Source of the DNA: Streptomyces goshikiensis
GTDB taxonomy: Bacteria; Actinomycetota; Actinomycetes; Streptomycetales; Streptomycetaceae
Direction: 5' to 3'
Length of the DNA: 64,000 nt
NCBI RefSeq assembly: GCF_014650555.1
Contig: NZ_BMVE01000003.1
Span: 434,001 to 498,000, forward strand
Under the pieces are notes generated by a model, which saw only the letters and a list, made by a program, of their open reading frames with translations, did no database searches and was not told the origin of the DNA. Both the position numbers and the translations under genes were made by a program. This document shows positions 1-7,968 of the stretch, one piece after another (the first letter of the stretch is position 1; every line of letters starts with the position of its first letter).

Positions 1-1
1 C

Positions 2-2209
2 CGCGCCACCCGGGCGGCCCGCGCCGACGAGCTCGCGGCCCTGCGCGAGGCCGTCGAGGACGTCGTACGGGCGGCCGCCCTCTGCCCGCCCGGCAGCGCG
101 CACCGGGCGCCGCTGCTGCTCCGCGCGGCCGCCGTGCTGTGCGCGCACAGCGACGCGCTGGACGCGGCCGACCCGGCCGGCCCCGCCGCCCCCGGCTCCC
201 GTACGAGCTCCCTCGACCGCGGCATCGACCTGCTGTCCGGCGCGGTCGACGAGGCGGGGCCGAGCTTCCACGGGGCCCGGGCCCGCTGCCGGTACGGGCT
301 GGGGAGCCTGCTGCTCACCCGCTTCCGGCGCACCCGCGACCGGGCCGACCTCGACCGGGCCGTCGGCCTCCTCCGGGACGCCCGCACGGCCGTCCTCTCC
401 CGCCCGGGCGACCCGTTCACGGTGCTCCTCACCCGGGCCCTGGCCGAGGCGCTGCGGGCCCACGGTCCCGAGGACCCGGACCACCGCGCGCAGTCCCGGG
501 AGGCGGCCAAGTCCGTCCTCGCGGCGCACGGCCGGGCGGTGCTGCTCCAGACCGGCACCGAGACCGCCCTCGACTCCGCCCGCGCGGCCGGCTCCGACAT
601 GATGCGCCTGGTCGAGTGGTGCCTCACGGACGGCCGTACGGAAGAGGCGCTGGAAGCCCTGGAACTGGGGCGCGGACTGGTGCTGAACGCGGCGACCGTC
701 GCCGCCTCCGTACCCGAACTGCTGGAGCGGGAGGGCCGGCCGGAGCTGGCGCAGGCGTGGCGGCGGGCCGATCCCGGCCGGGTGCCCGGTACACCTGCCG
801 ACGGCCCCGTGGTCATCCCCGACGGACTGCGGCTGCTCGTGCTCCAGGCGCTGGAGGGCGGCCCGGCGGAACGCCGCATCCTCTCCGCGCCCACACCGGC
901 CGAGATCGGCCGGGCGCTGCGGACGGTCGGTCACGACGCGCTGGTCCACCTGATCCCGGGCCGGGACGGGTCCGGCGACGCCCTGATCGTGACCGCGACC
1001 GGAGCGGTGGAGCGGCTGCGGCTGCCGGGGCTGTGCGTCACCGACGACGGCCCGGCGGCCGCGTACGGCGAGGCCCTCCAGGAGTTCGCCGCGGCCACCC
1101 GGGAGCCGGTCGTGCTGCCGGGGGAGGACGACCCGGCCGTGATGTGGGAGCTCTACCGGCGCGGCCGCAAGCGCCTCGGCCGGGCCTCGGACCGGTGGCG
1201 CGGCGCCCTGGAACCGCTCTGCTCCTGGGCCGGCGAAGTGGCGATGGCCGCGGTGATCGAGCACGTCGGGGCGGGGCGGCGGCACCGGCCGGCCCGGCTG
1301 GTGCTGTCCCCGGTGGGCATGCTCGGGATGGTCCCCTGGCACGCCGCGCGACTGCCGGGCGCGCCCGGGGTGTCCGGAGAGCCCGGCGGCGGCTACGCCT
1401 GCGGCCGGGCGGTGATCTCGTACTGCTCCACGTCCCGCCAGCTGGTGGAGGTGGCGGCCCGGGCGCGGCTGCCGTGGAACGGCGCTCAGGCGGTGGTCGC
1501 CGACCCGGGCGGCACCCCGGCCATGCACGAGGAGGCCCGGCTGATCGCGGCGCTGTACCCCGGGGCCACCGTCGTCGGGCCGATCGACGACGTGCCCGAG
1601 CCGGGCGGCCCCGGGAGCCGCCCGCCGTCCCGGCCGGCCACGGCGGCGGCGGTGGCGCCGCTGCTGCCGGGCCGCGGCGGGTCCAGCGTTGCCGTCTGCC
1701 ACGTCAACTGCCACGCCACCGCCCGGGCGACGCCCTCCGCGTCCAGCCTCGACCTGCACCCCGCCGCGCCTGTGCCGCAGGTGCTGACCCTGGCGGAGAT
1801 CCAGGCCCTCGCCCACGGCCGCGACCCGTCGGCGCCCGGCGGTCTGCTGGTCCTCGCCAACTGCACCAGCGACCTGACCCTGGCAGACTACGACGAGGCG
1901 CTGACCCTGTCGACGGCGTTCCTCACGGCGGGCGCCGCCTCGGTGGTCGGCTCCCTCTGGGCGATCGCCGACGACATCCGCACCTCGATGGTGATGTACG
2001 TGTTCCACCACTACCTCACCGGCCGCGGACTGCCCGGGCACCCGGAGGCGGTGGGCTCGCCGGCCGACGCGCTGCGCGCCGCGCAGCTCTGGATGCTCGA
2101 CCCGCACCGGATCGTCCCGCCCGCGCTGTCCGCCGTACTGGAGGAGCGTCCCGGACTCGACCTCGACGCCCCGCACATCTGGGCCGCATTTACCCACCAC
2201 GGGCACTGA
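2..2209 (+). CDS. TPR-CHAT domain protease-like protein, 5' end outside the window
   Basis: The frame is open from the first bases of the window, so the true start lies upstream; 735 residues are visible. The first half is helical and TPR-like (for example the segment with EEALEALELGRGLVLNAATV). The last 350 residues form a CHAT domain, the caspase-like clan CD peptidase fold. The likely catalytic His is in the HVNCHA motif (codon at 1712) and the likely Cys in VLANCTSD (codon at 1862), followed by the family signature AFLTAGAASVVGSLWAIADD. CHAT proteins are proteases or scaffolds in bacterial immunity and cell-death systems. The next gene, 114 bases downstream on the same strand, is a small membrane-seeking protein that could be its substrate or effector; that link is inference. 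Confidence 0.9.
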   Translation, partial: RATRAARADELAALREAVEDVVRAAALCPPGSAHRAPLLLRAAAVLCAHSDALDAADPAGPAAPGSRTSSLDRGIDLLSGAVDEAGPSFHGARARCRYGLGSLLLTRFRRTRDRADLDRAVGLLRDARTAVLSRPGDPFTVLLTRALAEALRAHGPEDPDHRAQSREAAKSVLAAHGRAVLLQTGTETALDSARAAGSDMMRLVEWCLTDGRTEEALEALELGRGLVLNAATVAASVPELLEREGRPELAQAWRRADPGRVPGTPADGPVVIPDGLRLLVLQALEGGPAERRILSAPTPAEIGRALRTVGHDALVHLIPGRDGSGDALIVTATGAVERLRLPGLCVTDDGPAAAYGEALQEFAAATREPVVLPGEDDPAVMWELYRRGRKRLGRASDRWRGALEPLCSWAGEVAMAAVIEHVGAGRRHRPARLVLSPVGMLGMVPWHAARLPGAPGVSGEPGGGYACGRAVISYCSTSRQLVEVAARARLPWNGAQAVVADPGGTPAMHEEARLIAALYPGATVVGPIDDVPEPGGPGSRPPSRPATAAAVAPLLPGRGGSSVAVCHVNCHATARATPSASSLDLHPAAPVPQVLTLAEIQALAHGRDPSAPGGLLVLANCTSDLTLADYDEALTLSTAFLTAGAASVVGSLWAIADDIRTSMVMYVFHHYLTGRGLPGHPEAVGSPADALRAAQLWMLDPHRIVPPALSAVLEERPGLDLDAPHIWAAFTHHGH

Positions 2210-2323
2210 CGTCACTCCATTAACGTATTTTGTCATAGCGGTCGATTTCGGCCACGGCTTCTGCCACGATGGTGGCGAGTAAAGCCTCAAAGGCGATCGG
2301 GAAAAACCCAGGGGGGAAATGCG

Positions 2324-2830
2324 GTGAGGTACGATCAAGCGGCCATGGTGGCGGCCCTGAAATTCGCCCACAGCAATCTCGACGGACTGAAGGTCAAGGA
2401 GTTGGTCGACAAGAAGGGAATCGAGTGGTACATCAACCACTGCGCCGCGCTCGCGGCGACGACCGGTGTGGCGTCAGGGATGGGGGGCCCCGCCACGATG
2501 GTGCTGGGCGTCCCGGCGGACATGGCCAACACCATCGCGCAGCAGTTCCGCGTCACGATGGCGGTGATCTACCACAAGACCGGGAGTTATTCGCTTTCGT
2601 TCGATGAATTCATGAAGATCGTGGCCGTGTCGCTCGGGGTGGAGGTCGGAACCCAGGTCGTCGTGCGGGTGGCGGCGGAAATCTTCAAACGACTCACGGC
2701 GAAGATCGCGGGGAAGTTCATCCCCCTCCTCGGCGGCGTCATTGGCGGGGGCCTGAATTACGGCTTCATCAAGGCTCAGGGAAAGGCCATGCTCGCGCTG
2801 GATTTCGACAAGTTATCCCGTTCGGCGTAG
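2324..2830 (+). CDS. Small EcsC-like, glycine-rich putative membrane effector
   Basis: This encodes 168 aa from a GTG start preceded by the strong ribosome site AGGGGGGAAA. It has an N-terminal helical part, a glycine/alanine-rich hydrophobic stretch at about residues 40-72, and a second at about 132-157 with the motif IPLLGGVIGGGLNYGF. That C-terminal motif resembles the end of EcsC or DUF697-type membrane-associated proteins, but I cannot assign the family with certainty. Codon use is less GC-biased than in neighbours (AAT, ATT and AAA codons). It contains an in-frame TTA leucine codon at 2813-2815 (residue 164), so translation may depend on the bldA tRNA. The upstream gap (2210-2323) is unusually AT-rich and probably holds its promoter. 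The 3' end overlaps the convergent sigma-factor gene by 18 bases. Confidence 0.8.
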   Translation: MRYDQAAMVAALKFAHSNLDGLKVKELVDKKGIEWYINHCAALAATTGVASGMGGPATMVLGVPADMANTIAQQFRVTMAVIYHKTGSYSLSFDEFMKIVAVSLGVEVGTQVVVRVAAEIFKRLTAKIAGKFIPLLGGVIGGGLNYGFIKAQGKAMLALDFDKLSRSA

Positions 2831-3961
2831 CTGGGTGAGGCGGGCGGCCCGGCGCGTCAGATGGTCGCGCTCGGCGAGGTTGGATGCCTTCCGAGCCGCC
2901 TCGGCGTACAGCCGGGCCGCCGTCTCCAGGTCGCCGTCCCGCTCGTGGAGGTACGCCGCCACCGCGGTGTGGCGGGGCAGCGCGTCGTCCAGCGCCGCGA
3001 GCGCCGCCAGCCCGGCGCGCGGACCGTCGGCCTCGCCGACGGCCACCGCGCGGTTGAGCCGGACGACCGGGCTGTCCGTCAGGCGTACGAGCTCGTCGTA
3101 CCACTCGACGATCTGCACCCAGTCGGTCTCCCCGGCGGTGGGCGCGTCGGCGTGCAGTGCCGCGATGGCGGCCTGAGCCTGGAACTCGCCCAGCCGGTCG
3201 CGGGCCAGGGCCGCCTGCAGGATCGCGACGCCCTCGGCGATCATCACGGTGTCCCAGCGGCCGCGGTCCTGCTCGGCGAGCGGTACGAGGCTGCCGTCGG
3301 GCCCGGTCCGGGCGGAGCGCCGGGCGTGGTGGAGCAGCATGAGGGCGAGCAGCCCGGCCACTTCGGGATGGTCGATCGAGGCCGCGAGCTGCCGGGTGAG
3401 CCGGATGGCCTCGGCGGCGAGGTCGACGTCGCCGGAGTAGCCCTCGTTGAAGACCAGGTAGAGGACGCGCAGCACGGTGGCGACATCGCCGGGCTGGTCG
3501 AACCGCACCCCGGAGACGGTGCGCTTGGCCCGGCTGATGCGCTGCGCCATGGTCGCCTCGGGCACCAGGTAGGCCTGGGCGATCTGGCGGGTGGTCAGCC
3601 CGCCCACGGCGCGCAGCGTGAGCGCGACCGCGGACGAGGGTGTCAGCGCCGGGTGGGCGCACAGGAAGTACAGCTGGAGCGTGTCGTCCACACCGGGCGC
3701 GGGTCCCGGCGCGGGCTCCTCCTCGACGAGGTCCTCGCGCCGGCGCCGGGCGGTGTCCGACCGGGCCGCGTCGAGGTACCGGCGCCAGGCCACGGTGATC
3801 AGCCAGCCCTTCGGCTCCCGCGGCATGTCGGCCGGCCAGACGCGGACCGCCTCGACCAGCGCCTCCTGCAGGGCGTCCTCGGCCGCCGCGAAGTCGGCTC
3901 CGCGGCGGACGAGGATCCCGAGCACGCTCGGGGTGAGGCTCCTGAGCAAGGCCTCGTTCAT
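2813..3961 (-). CDS. ECF42-type RNA polymerase sigma factor
   Basis: A 382-aa sigma factor with region 2 (DFAAAEDALQEALVEAVRVW, then PKGWLITVAWRRYLDAAR), region 4 (LTLRAVGGLTTRQIAQAYLV) and a long C-terminal TPR-like extension (YDELVRLTDSPVVRLNRAVA). This architecture and the adjacent DGPF protein are diagnostic of ECF group 42, where the C-terminal extension, not a classical anti-sigma factor, is thought to control activity. I chose ATG 3961, which has GGAG 11 bases upstream. A GTG at 3973 would overlap the DGPF stop as GTGA but leaves no ribosome-site spacing. An in-frame extension further upstream only crosses the DGPF gene and is not coding. It is almost certainly cotranscribed with the DGPF gene. 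Confidence 0.93.
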   Translation of the reverse strand: MNEALLRSLTPSVLGILVRRGADFAAAEDALQEALVEAVRVWPADMPREPKGWLITVAWRRYLDAARSDTARRRREDLVEEEPAPGPAPGVDDTLQLYFLCAHPALTPSSAVALTLRAVGGLTTRQIAQAYLVPEATMAQRISRAKRTVSGVRFDQPGDVATVLRVLYLVFNEGYSGDVDLAAEAIRLTRQLAASIDHPEVAGLLALMLLHHARRSARTGPDGSLVPLAEQDRGRWDTVMIAEGVAILQAALARDRLGEFQAQAAIAALHADAPTAGETDWVQIVEWYDELVRLTDSPVVRLNRAVAVGEADGPRAGLAALAALDDALPRHTAVAAYLHERDGDLETAARLYAEAARKASNLAERDHLTRRAARLTQLRRTG

Positions 3962-3969
3962 CGGTGAGG

Positions 3970-4377
3970 TCACTCCGTGATGGTGGGCGGCGCGGTCAGG
4001 AACGGGCGCAGTTCGAGCCACTCGTGGATCGGCTTCCCGCCCGCCCCGGGGGCGGCGGACAGCTCTCCGGCCAGCTCGACGGCGCGCTCGTAACTGTCGA
4101 CGTCGATCACCATCCAGCCGGCGATGAGGTCCTTGGTCTCGGCGAACGGGCCGTCGGTGACGGGCGGGCGGCCCTCGCCGTCGTACCGGACGAAGGTCCC
4201 CGTGGGGGCGAGCGCCTGACCGTCGACGAACTCGCCGGTCCCCTCCAGCCGGTCCGCGAAGTCCTGCATGTACCGCATGTGGGCCGAGATCTCCTCCGGC
4301 GTCCACTGGTCCATGGGGACGTCGTTGACCGCCGCGGGGGCGCCCCGGTAGTGCTTGAGAAGCAGGTACTTGGCCAT
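3970..4377 (-). CDS. YCII-related (DGPF) protein, partner of the ECF42 sigma factor
   Basis: 135 aa with the YCII/DGPF signature: a KYLLLKHYRG opening, PPVTDGPFAETKDLIAGWMV (the DGPF motif appears as TDGPFAE) and VIDVDSYERAVELAGEL. Members are small dimeric ferredoxin-like-fold proteins encoded beside ECF42 sigma factors and presumed to take part in their regulon or signal. ATG 4377 is preceded by GAGGAGAACC. The stop lies nine bases from the sigma start, so the two form an operon. The sigma target promoter is not identifiable from one window. Confidence 0.92.
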   Translation of the reverse strand: MAKYLLLKHYRGAPAAVNDVPMDQWTPEEISAHMRYMQDFADRLEGTGEFVDGQALAPTGTFVRYDGEGRPPVTDGPFAETKDLIAGWMVIDVDSYERAVELAGELSAAPGAGGKPIHEWLELRPFLTAPPTITE

Positions 4378-4548
4378 GGTGGTTCTCCTCGTACGGGTGC
4401 GGCCCATTCTGGCCGCGTTCACCCCGGGGACGGAGCGGGCCACGGGTTCTCGACATCGCAGGCGGAATTTTTTTCGCGGCATCCCGCCAGCCCGCGCACC
4501 CCGCGCCTGCCGGCCCGGCCCCCGGCCCGGTCGCCGATACTGATCTCC

Positions 4549-5673
4549 ATGCACGCCACGGTCAACGCCGCCACCCTGGAACGCGTCCTCGGGCACCGGA
4601 CCCGCTTCGACGCCCGGTTCGGACAGTACTTCGACAGCCTCGCCGGGCGCTTCGACCTGCCGGTGCCGAGCCGGTACGTCCCCCGGTGCCTGGACCTCCT
4701 GCGGGACCTCTCGATGCGCGGCGGCAAGCGGCTGCGGGTCGTCCTGCTGTACGAGGCGGCCCGGCTGGTCACCACCGAGGAGGTGCCGGGGCTCGCGGAG
4801 GCCGCCCTGAGCATCGAACTGCTCCAGACCCACGGGCTCGTCCACGACGACATCATCGACGACGCGCCCCTGCGCCGCGGCGGCCCCTCCACGTACTACG
4901 CCTACCGCCGGGAGTTCCCCGGCCACGGGGCCACCGCCCTCGGGCTCGCGGTGCTCGCCGGTGACCTCGCCGGGTTCCTCTCCACGCAGGTCCTGCTGGA
5001 GGCCGAGGCGCCCGTCGCGCTCCGCCAGGCCCTGCTCGGCGTACACACGCGCACCGCCGCGGAGACCGTGGCCGGGCAGATCGCCGACCTGGAGCGGGAC
5101 GCCCACGCGCTGCCCGACGAGGAGTTCCTGCACACCGTCACCGACTTCAAGAGCGCGCGGTACTCGATCCTGGCGCCGCTGACGATGGGTCTGCTGGCGG
5201 CGGGCGAGGATCCGGCGCCGCACCGCGCCCGGCTGCACCGGTACGCCAGGCTGGTGGGCATCAGCGAGCAGATGCGCGACGACTGCCTCGACCTCTTCGG
5301 CCCGTTCGGCGAGGGCGCGGGCTCGGACGCGGTCGCGGGCGCGGCTCCCGCGGTCGCGGACAAGTCCACCGGGGCCGACATCCGCTCCGGCCGCCGCACC
5401 TACGCCGTCCGCGCGGTCCTGGCCGCCGCGACCGGGGCCGACGCCGCCCTCGTCGAAGCCGCGCTGGGCGATCCCCGCTGCCCGGACGCCACCCTGGAAC
5501 GGATCCGGGAGATCGCCCGCGCCGCCGGAGTGGACGGCCGGCTGAAGGCGGAGATCCGGCGCCACGCGGAGGAGGCGGCCGCCGAGGCCGCGTCCTGGGA
5601 GCCGTACTGGCGGGCGGAGGCCGTGGAGTTCTTCCGGGGTCTGCCGATGTGGAACGTGGACCGGATGCCCTGA
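4549..5673 (+). CDS. Polyprenyl (geranylgeranyl-type) diphosphate synthase
   Basis: A 374-aa all-helical isoprenyl diphosphate synthase that condenses isopentenyl diphosphate with an allylic diphosphate. Both aspartate-rich motifs are present: DDIIDD at residues 100-105 (first motif, followed by PLRRGGPSTYY) and DDCLD at 244-248. Other family marks are GGKRLR at 58-63 and FKSARYS near 200-206. Chain length cannot be read with confidence; geranylgeranyl is the usual product of this short-chain class. No terpene cyclase or carotenoid gene is adjacent. The ATG at 4549 follows CTGATCTCC, with no strong ribosome site. The spacer from the divergent DGPF gene includes a run of seven T near 4468. Confidence 0.93.
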   Translation: MHATVNAATLERVLGHRTRFDARFGQYFDSLAGRFDLPVPSRYVPRCLDLLRDLSMRGGKRLRVVLLYEAARLVTTEEVPGLAEAALSIELLQTHGLVHDDIIDDAPLRRGGPSTYYAYRREFPGHGATALGLAVLAGDLAGFLSTQVLLEAEAPVALRQALLGVHTRTAAETVAGQIADLERDAHALPDEEFLHTVTDFKSARYSILAPLTMGLLAAGEDPAPHRARLHRYARLVGISEQMRDDCLDLFGPFGEGAGSDAVAGAAPAVADKSTGADIRSGRRTYAVRAVLAAATGADAALVEAALGDPRCPDATLERIREIARAAGVDGRLKAEIRRHAEEAAAEAASWEPYWRAEAVEFFRGLPMWNVDRMP

Positions 5674-5679
5674 GCGCCC

Positions 5680-6405
5680 TCACCCGGCGAGGGCGTCCAC
5701 GCGGGCGCGGGCGCCCTCGCCGGCGCCGTCACCGGCCGCCTCGTCGAAGCCCTTGAACAGCAGCCGGACCGCCAGGGTCACCTCCCAGGCGAAGACGGGC
5801 AGGGCCGCGAGCGAACCCGCCACGGAGACCTGCTCGTAGGCCCCGAACAGCACGGCGGTCGCCGAGGCGCAGATCAGCGCGCCGCCGGCCAGCCCGAGCA
5901 CGGCGAGGGCCCGCGGCACCAGCCGCGAGGTGTACATCAGGCAGGCCAGCACCAGGGTGTTGGCCCCGAGGACGAAGTTGGGCCCGAGCAGGAACGTCCA
6001 GTCGTGCAGCGCCACCAGGGCCTTCCCGGCCGTGACGAGGGAGGCGGCGTCGGCGGCGCCCGACGGGCCGGCGGACCGTCTCAGCGTCACGACCGCCAGC
6101 ACGCTGACGATGCCGACCACGATGACGGCGGCCTCCAGCAGGCGCCCGCAGACATAGCCGACGGCGGCCGCTTCGCCGCGCCGCCGCAGGACCGGGTACA
6201 GCGCGGCCCCGGTGCCGATGACCGCCAGCGCCAGCACGAGTTCGCACAGCGCCCCCAGGAACACCCGGGTGTCGGCGCCGGATCCGACGACGTAGCCGGG
6301 GCCCTCCAGAACGGGGCGGTAGAGCGCGAGCCCGCCGATCGCCGCGACCTCCGTGACGAGGAACAACGCCCCCGCGACGACCGCGAGCCTCCTGGTTTCA
6401 CTCAT
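5680..6405 (-). CDS. DUF4386-like integral membrane protein
   Basis: 241 aa with about six or seven hydrophobic helices, beginning with LAVVAGALFLVTEVAAIGG and including a conserved DWTFLLGPNFVLGANTLVLA block. This arrangement fits the DUF4386 family, which has no known function. The ATG at 6405 is preceded by GGGAGGGG. It diverges from a TetR-family regulator across a 144-base spacer with two copies of the same palindrome, the nearer one 25-39 bases from this start. It is therefore the probable regulated target of that repressor. Its stop lies seven bases from the end of the convergent polyprenyl synthase gene. Confidence 0.85.
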   Translation of the reverse strand: MSETRRLAVVAGALFLVTEVAAIGGLALYRPVLEGPGYVVGSGADTRVFLGALCELVLALAVIGTGAALYPVLRRRGEAAAVGYVCGRLLEAAVIVVGIVSVLAVVTLRRSAGPSGAADAASLVTAGKALVALHDWTFLLGPNFVLGANTLVLACLMYTSRLVPRALAVLGLAGGALICASATAVLFGAYEQVSVAGSLAALPVFAWEVTLAVRLLFKGFDEAAGDGAGEGARARVDALAG

Positions 6406-6427
6406 GCGGAACAGCCCCTCCCTCGAT

Positions 6428-6446
6428 GGGTGTACGGCGTACACCC
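6428..6446. promoter_or_regulatory. TetR operator, copy 1
   Basis: GGGTGTACGGCGTACACCC is symmetrical at every position except its central base. Its core, GTGTACG-N-CGTACAC at 6430-6444, recurs at 6468-6482. It lies 25 bases upstream of the DUF4386-like gene, where bound repressor would block that promoter. Confidence 0.8.
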
Positions 6447-6467
6447 GGCATCTGGCGCTCACGGTAG

Positions 6468-6482
6468 GTGTACGTCGTACAC
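6468..6482. promoter_or_regulatory. TetR operator, copy 2
   Basis: GTGTACGTCGTACAC repeats the 7-bp half-sites of the 6430-6444 core exactly, with T instead of G at the centre. The two centres are 38 bp apart. It lies 68 bases upstream of the TetR start, so it could mediate autoregulation. Confidence 0.8.
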
Positions 6483-6549
6483 TCGTCAAGGCGGGATGCC
6501 GTATCCACGCCCGCCCGCCGGGCGGAAGCGACGACCAGGGAGAACCGAC

Positions 6550-7296
6550 ATGCCGGCCGACGTGCCAGCCGAGGAGTCACGCCGGACCCCCTTGAGCCGG
6601 GACCGGGTGCTGCGCGCCGCCGTCGCCTTCGCCGACGGCGCCGGGATCGAGGCGCTGAGCATGCGCAGGCTCGCCCAGGAACTGGGCGTCGTGCCGATGG
6701 CGCTCTACAAGCACGTGGCCAACAAGGAGGAACTCCTCGACGGCATGGTGGAGGCCGTCGTCGCGGGCCTCGACCCCCATGTGCCGGGAGCCGACTGGAA
6801 GAGCGCGGTCCGCCGCCGGATCCTCGGGGCCCGCGACGCCCTCGTGCGGCACGCCTGGGCGGCCCAGGTGATCCGCTCGCGCACCAGCCCGACACCGGCC
6901 GTGCTCGCGTACCTGGACTCCGTGATCGGGATGTTCCGGGCCGGTGGCTTCTCGCTCGACCTCACCCACCACGCGATGCACGCCCTCGGCAGCCGGGTGC
7001 TGGGCCTCACCGAGGAACTGTTCGACGCCCCGCCGAGCCCCGGACCACGAGCGACGGCGACGGCGCCGGTGTCAGCGCCGGCAGCGGACCCGGCGCAGAC
7101 GGCCGCGCGCGAGGCGATGGCCCTGCGGTACCCCCATGTCACCGAGCTGGCCGGGGCGGTGGCCCATGACCGGAGTTCCGTCGTGGGGGGCCGGGGCTGC
7201 GACGACCGGTTCGAGTTCGAGTTCGCTCTGGACCTCCTCCTCGACGGATTCGAACGCCTCCACGGGCAGGGCTGGACGTCGGCCCCCCGTCCGTGA
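6550..7296 (+). CDS. TetR-family transcriptional repressor (TetR_C type)
   Basis: 248 aa. The N-terminal HTH spans about residues 16-62 (LSRDRVLRAAVAFADGAGIE, then MRRLAQELGVVPMALYKHVA), a standard TetR fold in which the recognition helix reads VPMALYKHV. The C-terminal ligand-binding half resembles the tetracycline-repressor C-terminal family and ends FEFALDLLLDGFERL. The ATG at 6550 has GGGAGA eight bases upstream. It is transcribed divergently from the DUF4386 membrane protein, and the spacer holds two matching palindromes, so it probably represses both itself and that gene. The ligand is unknown. Its stop overlaps a possible GTG of the next gene, so weak coupling is possible. Confidence 0.92.
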   Translation: MPADVPAEESRRTPLSRDRVLRAAVAFADGAGIEALSMRRLAQELGVVPMALYKHVANKEELLDGMVEAVVAGLDPHVPGADWKSAVRRRILGARDALVRHAWAAQVIRSRTSPTPAVLAYLDSVIGMFRAGGFSLDLTHHAMHALGSRVLGLTEELFDAPPSPGPRATATAPVSAPAADPAQTAAREAMALRYPHVTELAGAVAHDRSSVVGGRGCDDRFEFEFALDLLLDGFERLHGQGWTSAPRP

Positions 7297-7328
7297 CGCG
7301 GATCCGCACGGTGCCGCAGGATGGGGGC

Positions 7329-7949
7329 ATGGAGTTCGCGGAACTGGAGGAGCGGGCGCGTACGCTCGCGGCGTCGGGCGGCAGGCGGATCCTCGGGATC
7401 GCCGGACCGCCCGGGGCGGGAAAGTCGACACTGGCCGCGCGCCTCGCCCGGGCCCTCGGGGCCGAACTGGCCGTCGCCGTACCGATGGACGGGTTCCACC
7501 TCGCTCAGGCCGAGCTCGTCCGGCTCGGCCGGGCGGACCGCAAGGGCGCGCCCGACACCTTCGACGCCGCCGGGTACGCGGCGCTGCTGCGGCGGCTGCG
7601 CGCCGCCCCCGGGGAGGGGGCCGGGGCGGTCTACGCCCCGGCCTTCGACCGGGCCCTGGAAGAGCCGGTCGCCGGGAGCATCCGGGTCGGCCCGGCCGTC
7701 AGCCTGGTGATCACCGAGGGCAACTACCTGCTGTACGGGGCGGGGGAGTGGGCGCAGGTACGGCCGCTCCTCGACGAGGCTTGGTTCCTCGCCCCCGACG
7801 ACGCGGTCCGCGTCCGGCGGCTCGTCGACCGCCACGTCCGTCACGGGCGGGACCGGGCGGCCGCCGAGGAGTGGGTGTCCCGCTCGGACGAGTCGAACGC
7901 CCGGCTGGTCGCCCCGGGCCGGGCGGGAGCGGACCTGGTGCTGGAATGA
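7329..7949 (+). CDS. P-loop nucleoside/nucleotide kinase family protein
   Basis: 206 aa. The Walker A motif GPPGAGKST lies near residues 24-32, followed by VPMDGFHL and a long helical lid region. The layout matches the uridine kinase/phosphoribulokinase-like group, usually annotated nucleoside/nucleotide kinase family. It probably phosphorylates a small metabolite; the substrate cannot be named. ATG 7329 was chosen because AGGA sits seven bases before it; an upstream GTG (7293) overlaps the TetR stop but has no ribosome site. It reads in the same direction as the TetR gene and the following kinase. Confidence 0.88.
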   Translation: MEFAELEERARTLAASGGRRILGIAGPPGAGKSTLAARLARALGAELAVAVPMDGFHLAQAELVRLGRADRKGAPDTFDAAGYAALLRRLRAAPGEGAGAVYAPAFDRALEEPVAGSIRVGPAVSLVITEGNYLLYGAGEWAQVRPLLDEAWFLAPDDAVRVRRLVDRHVRHGRDRAAAEEWVSRSDESNARLVAPGRAGADLVLE

Positions 7950-7968
7950 GGCCCGTTAGGGTTGCCCC

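Noticed and set aside
3962..4456. An in-frame upstream extension of the ECF42 sigma factor
   Set aside because: It only crosses the DGPF gene in the wrong frame; the sigma protein is full length from 3961.
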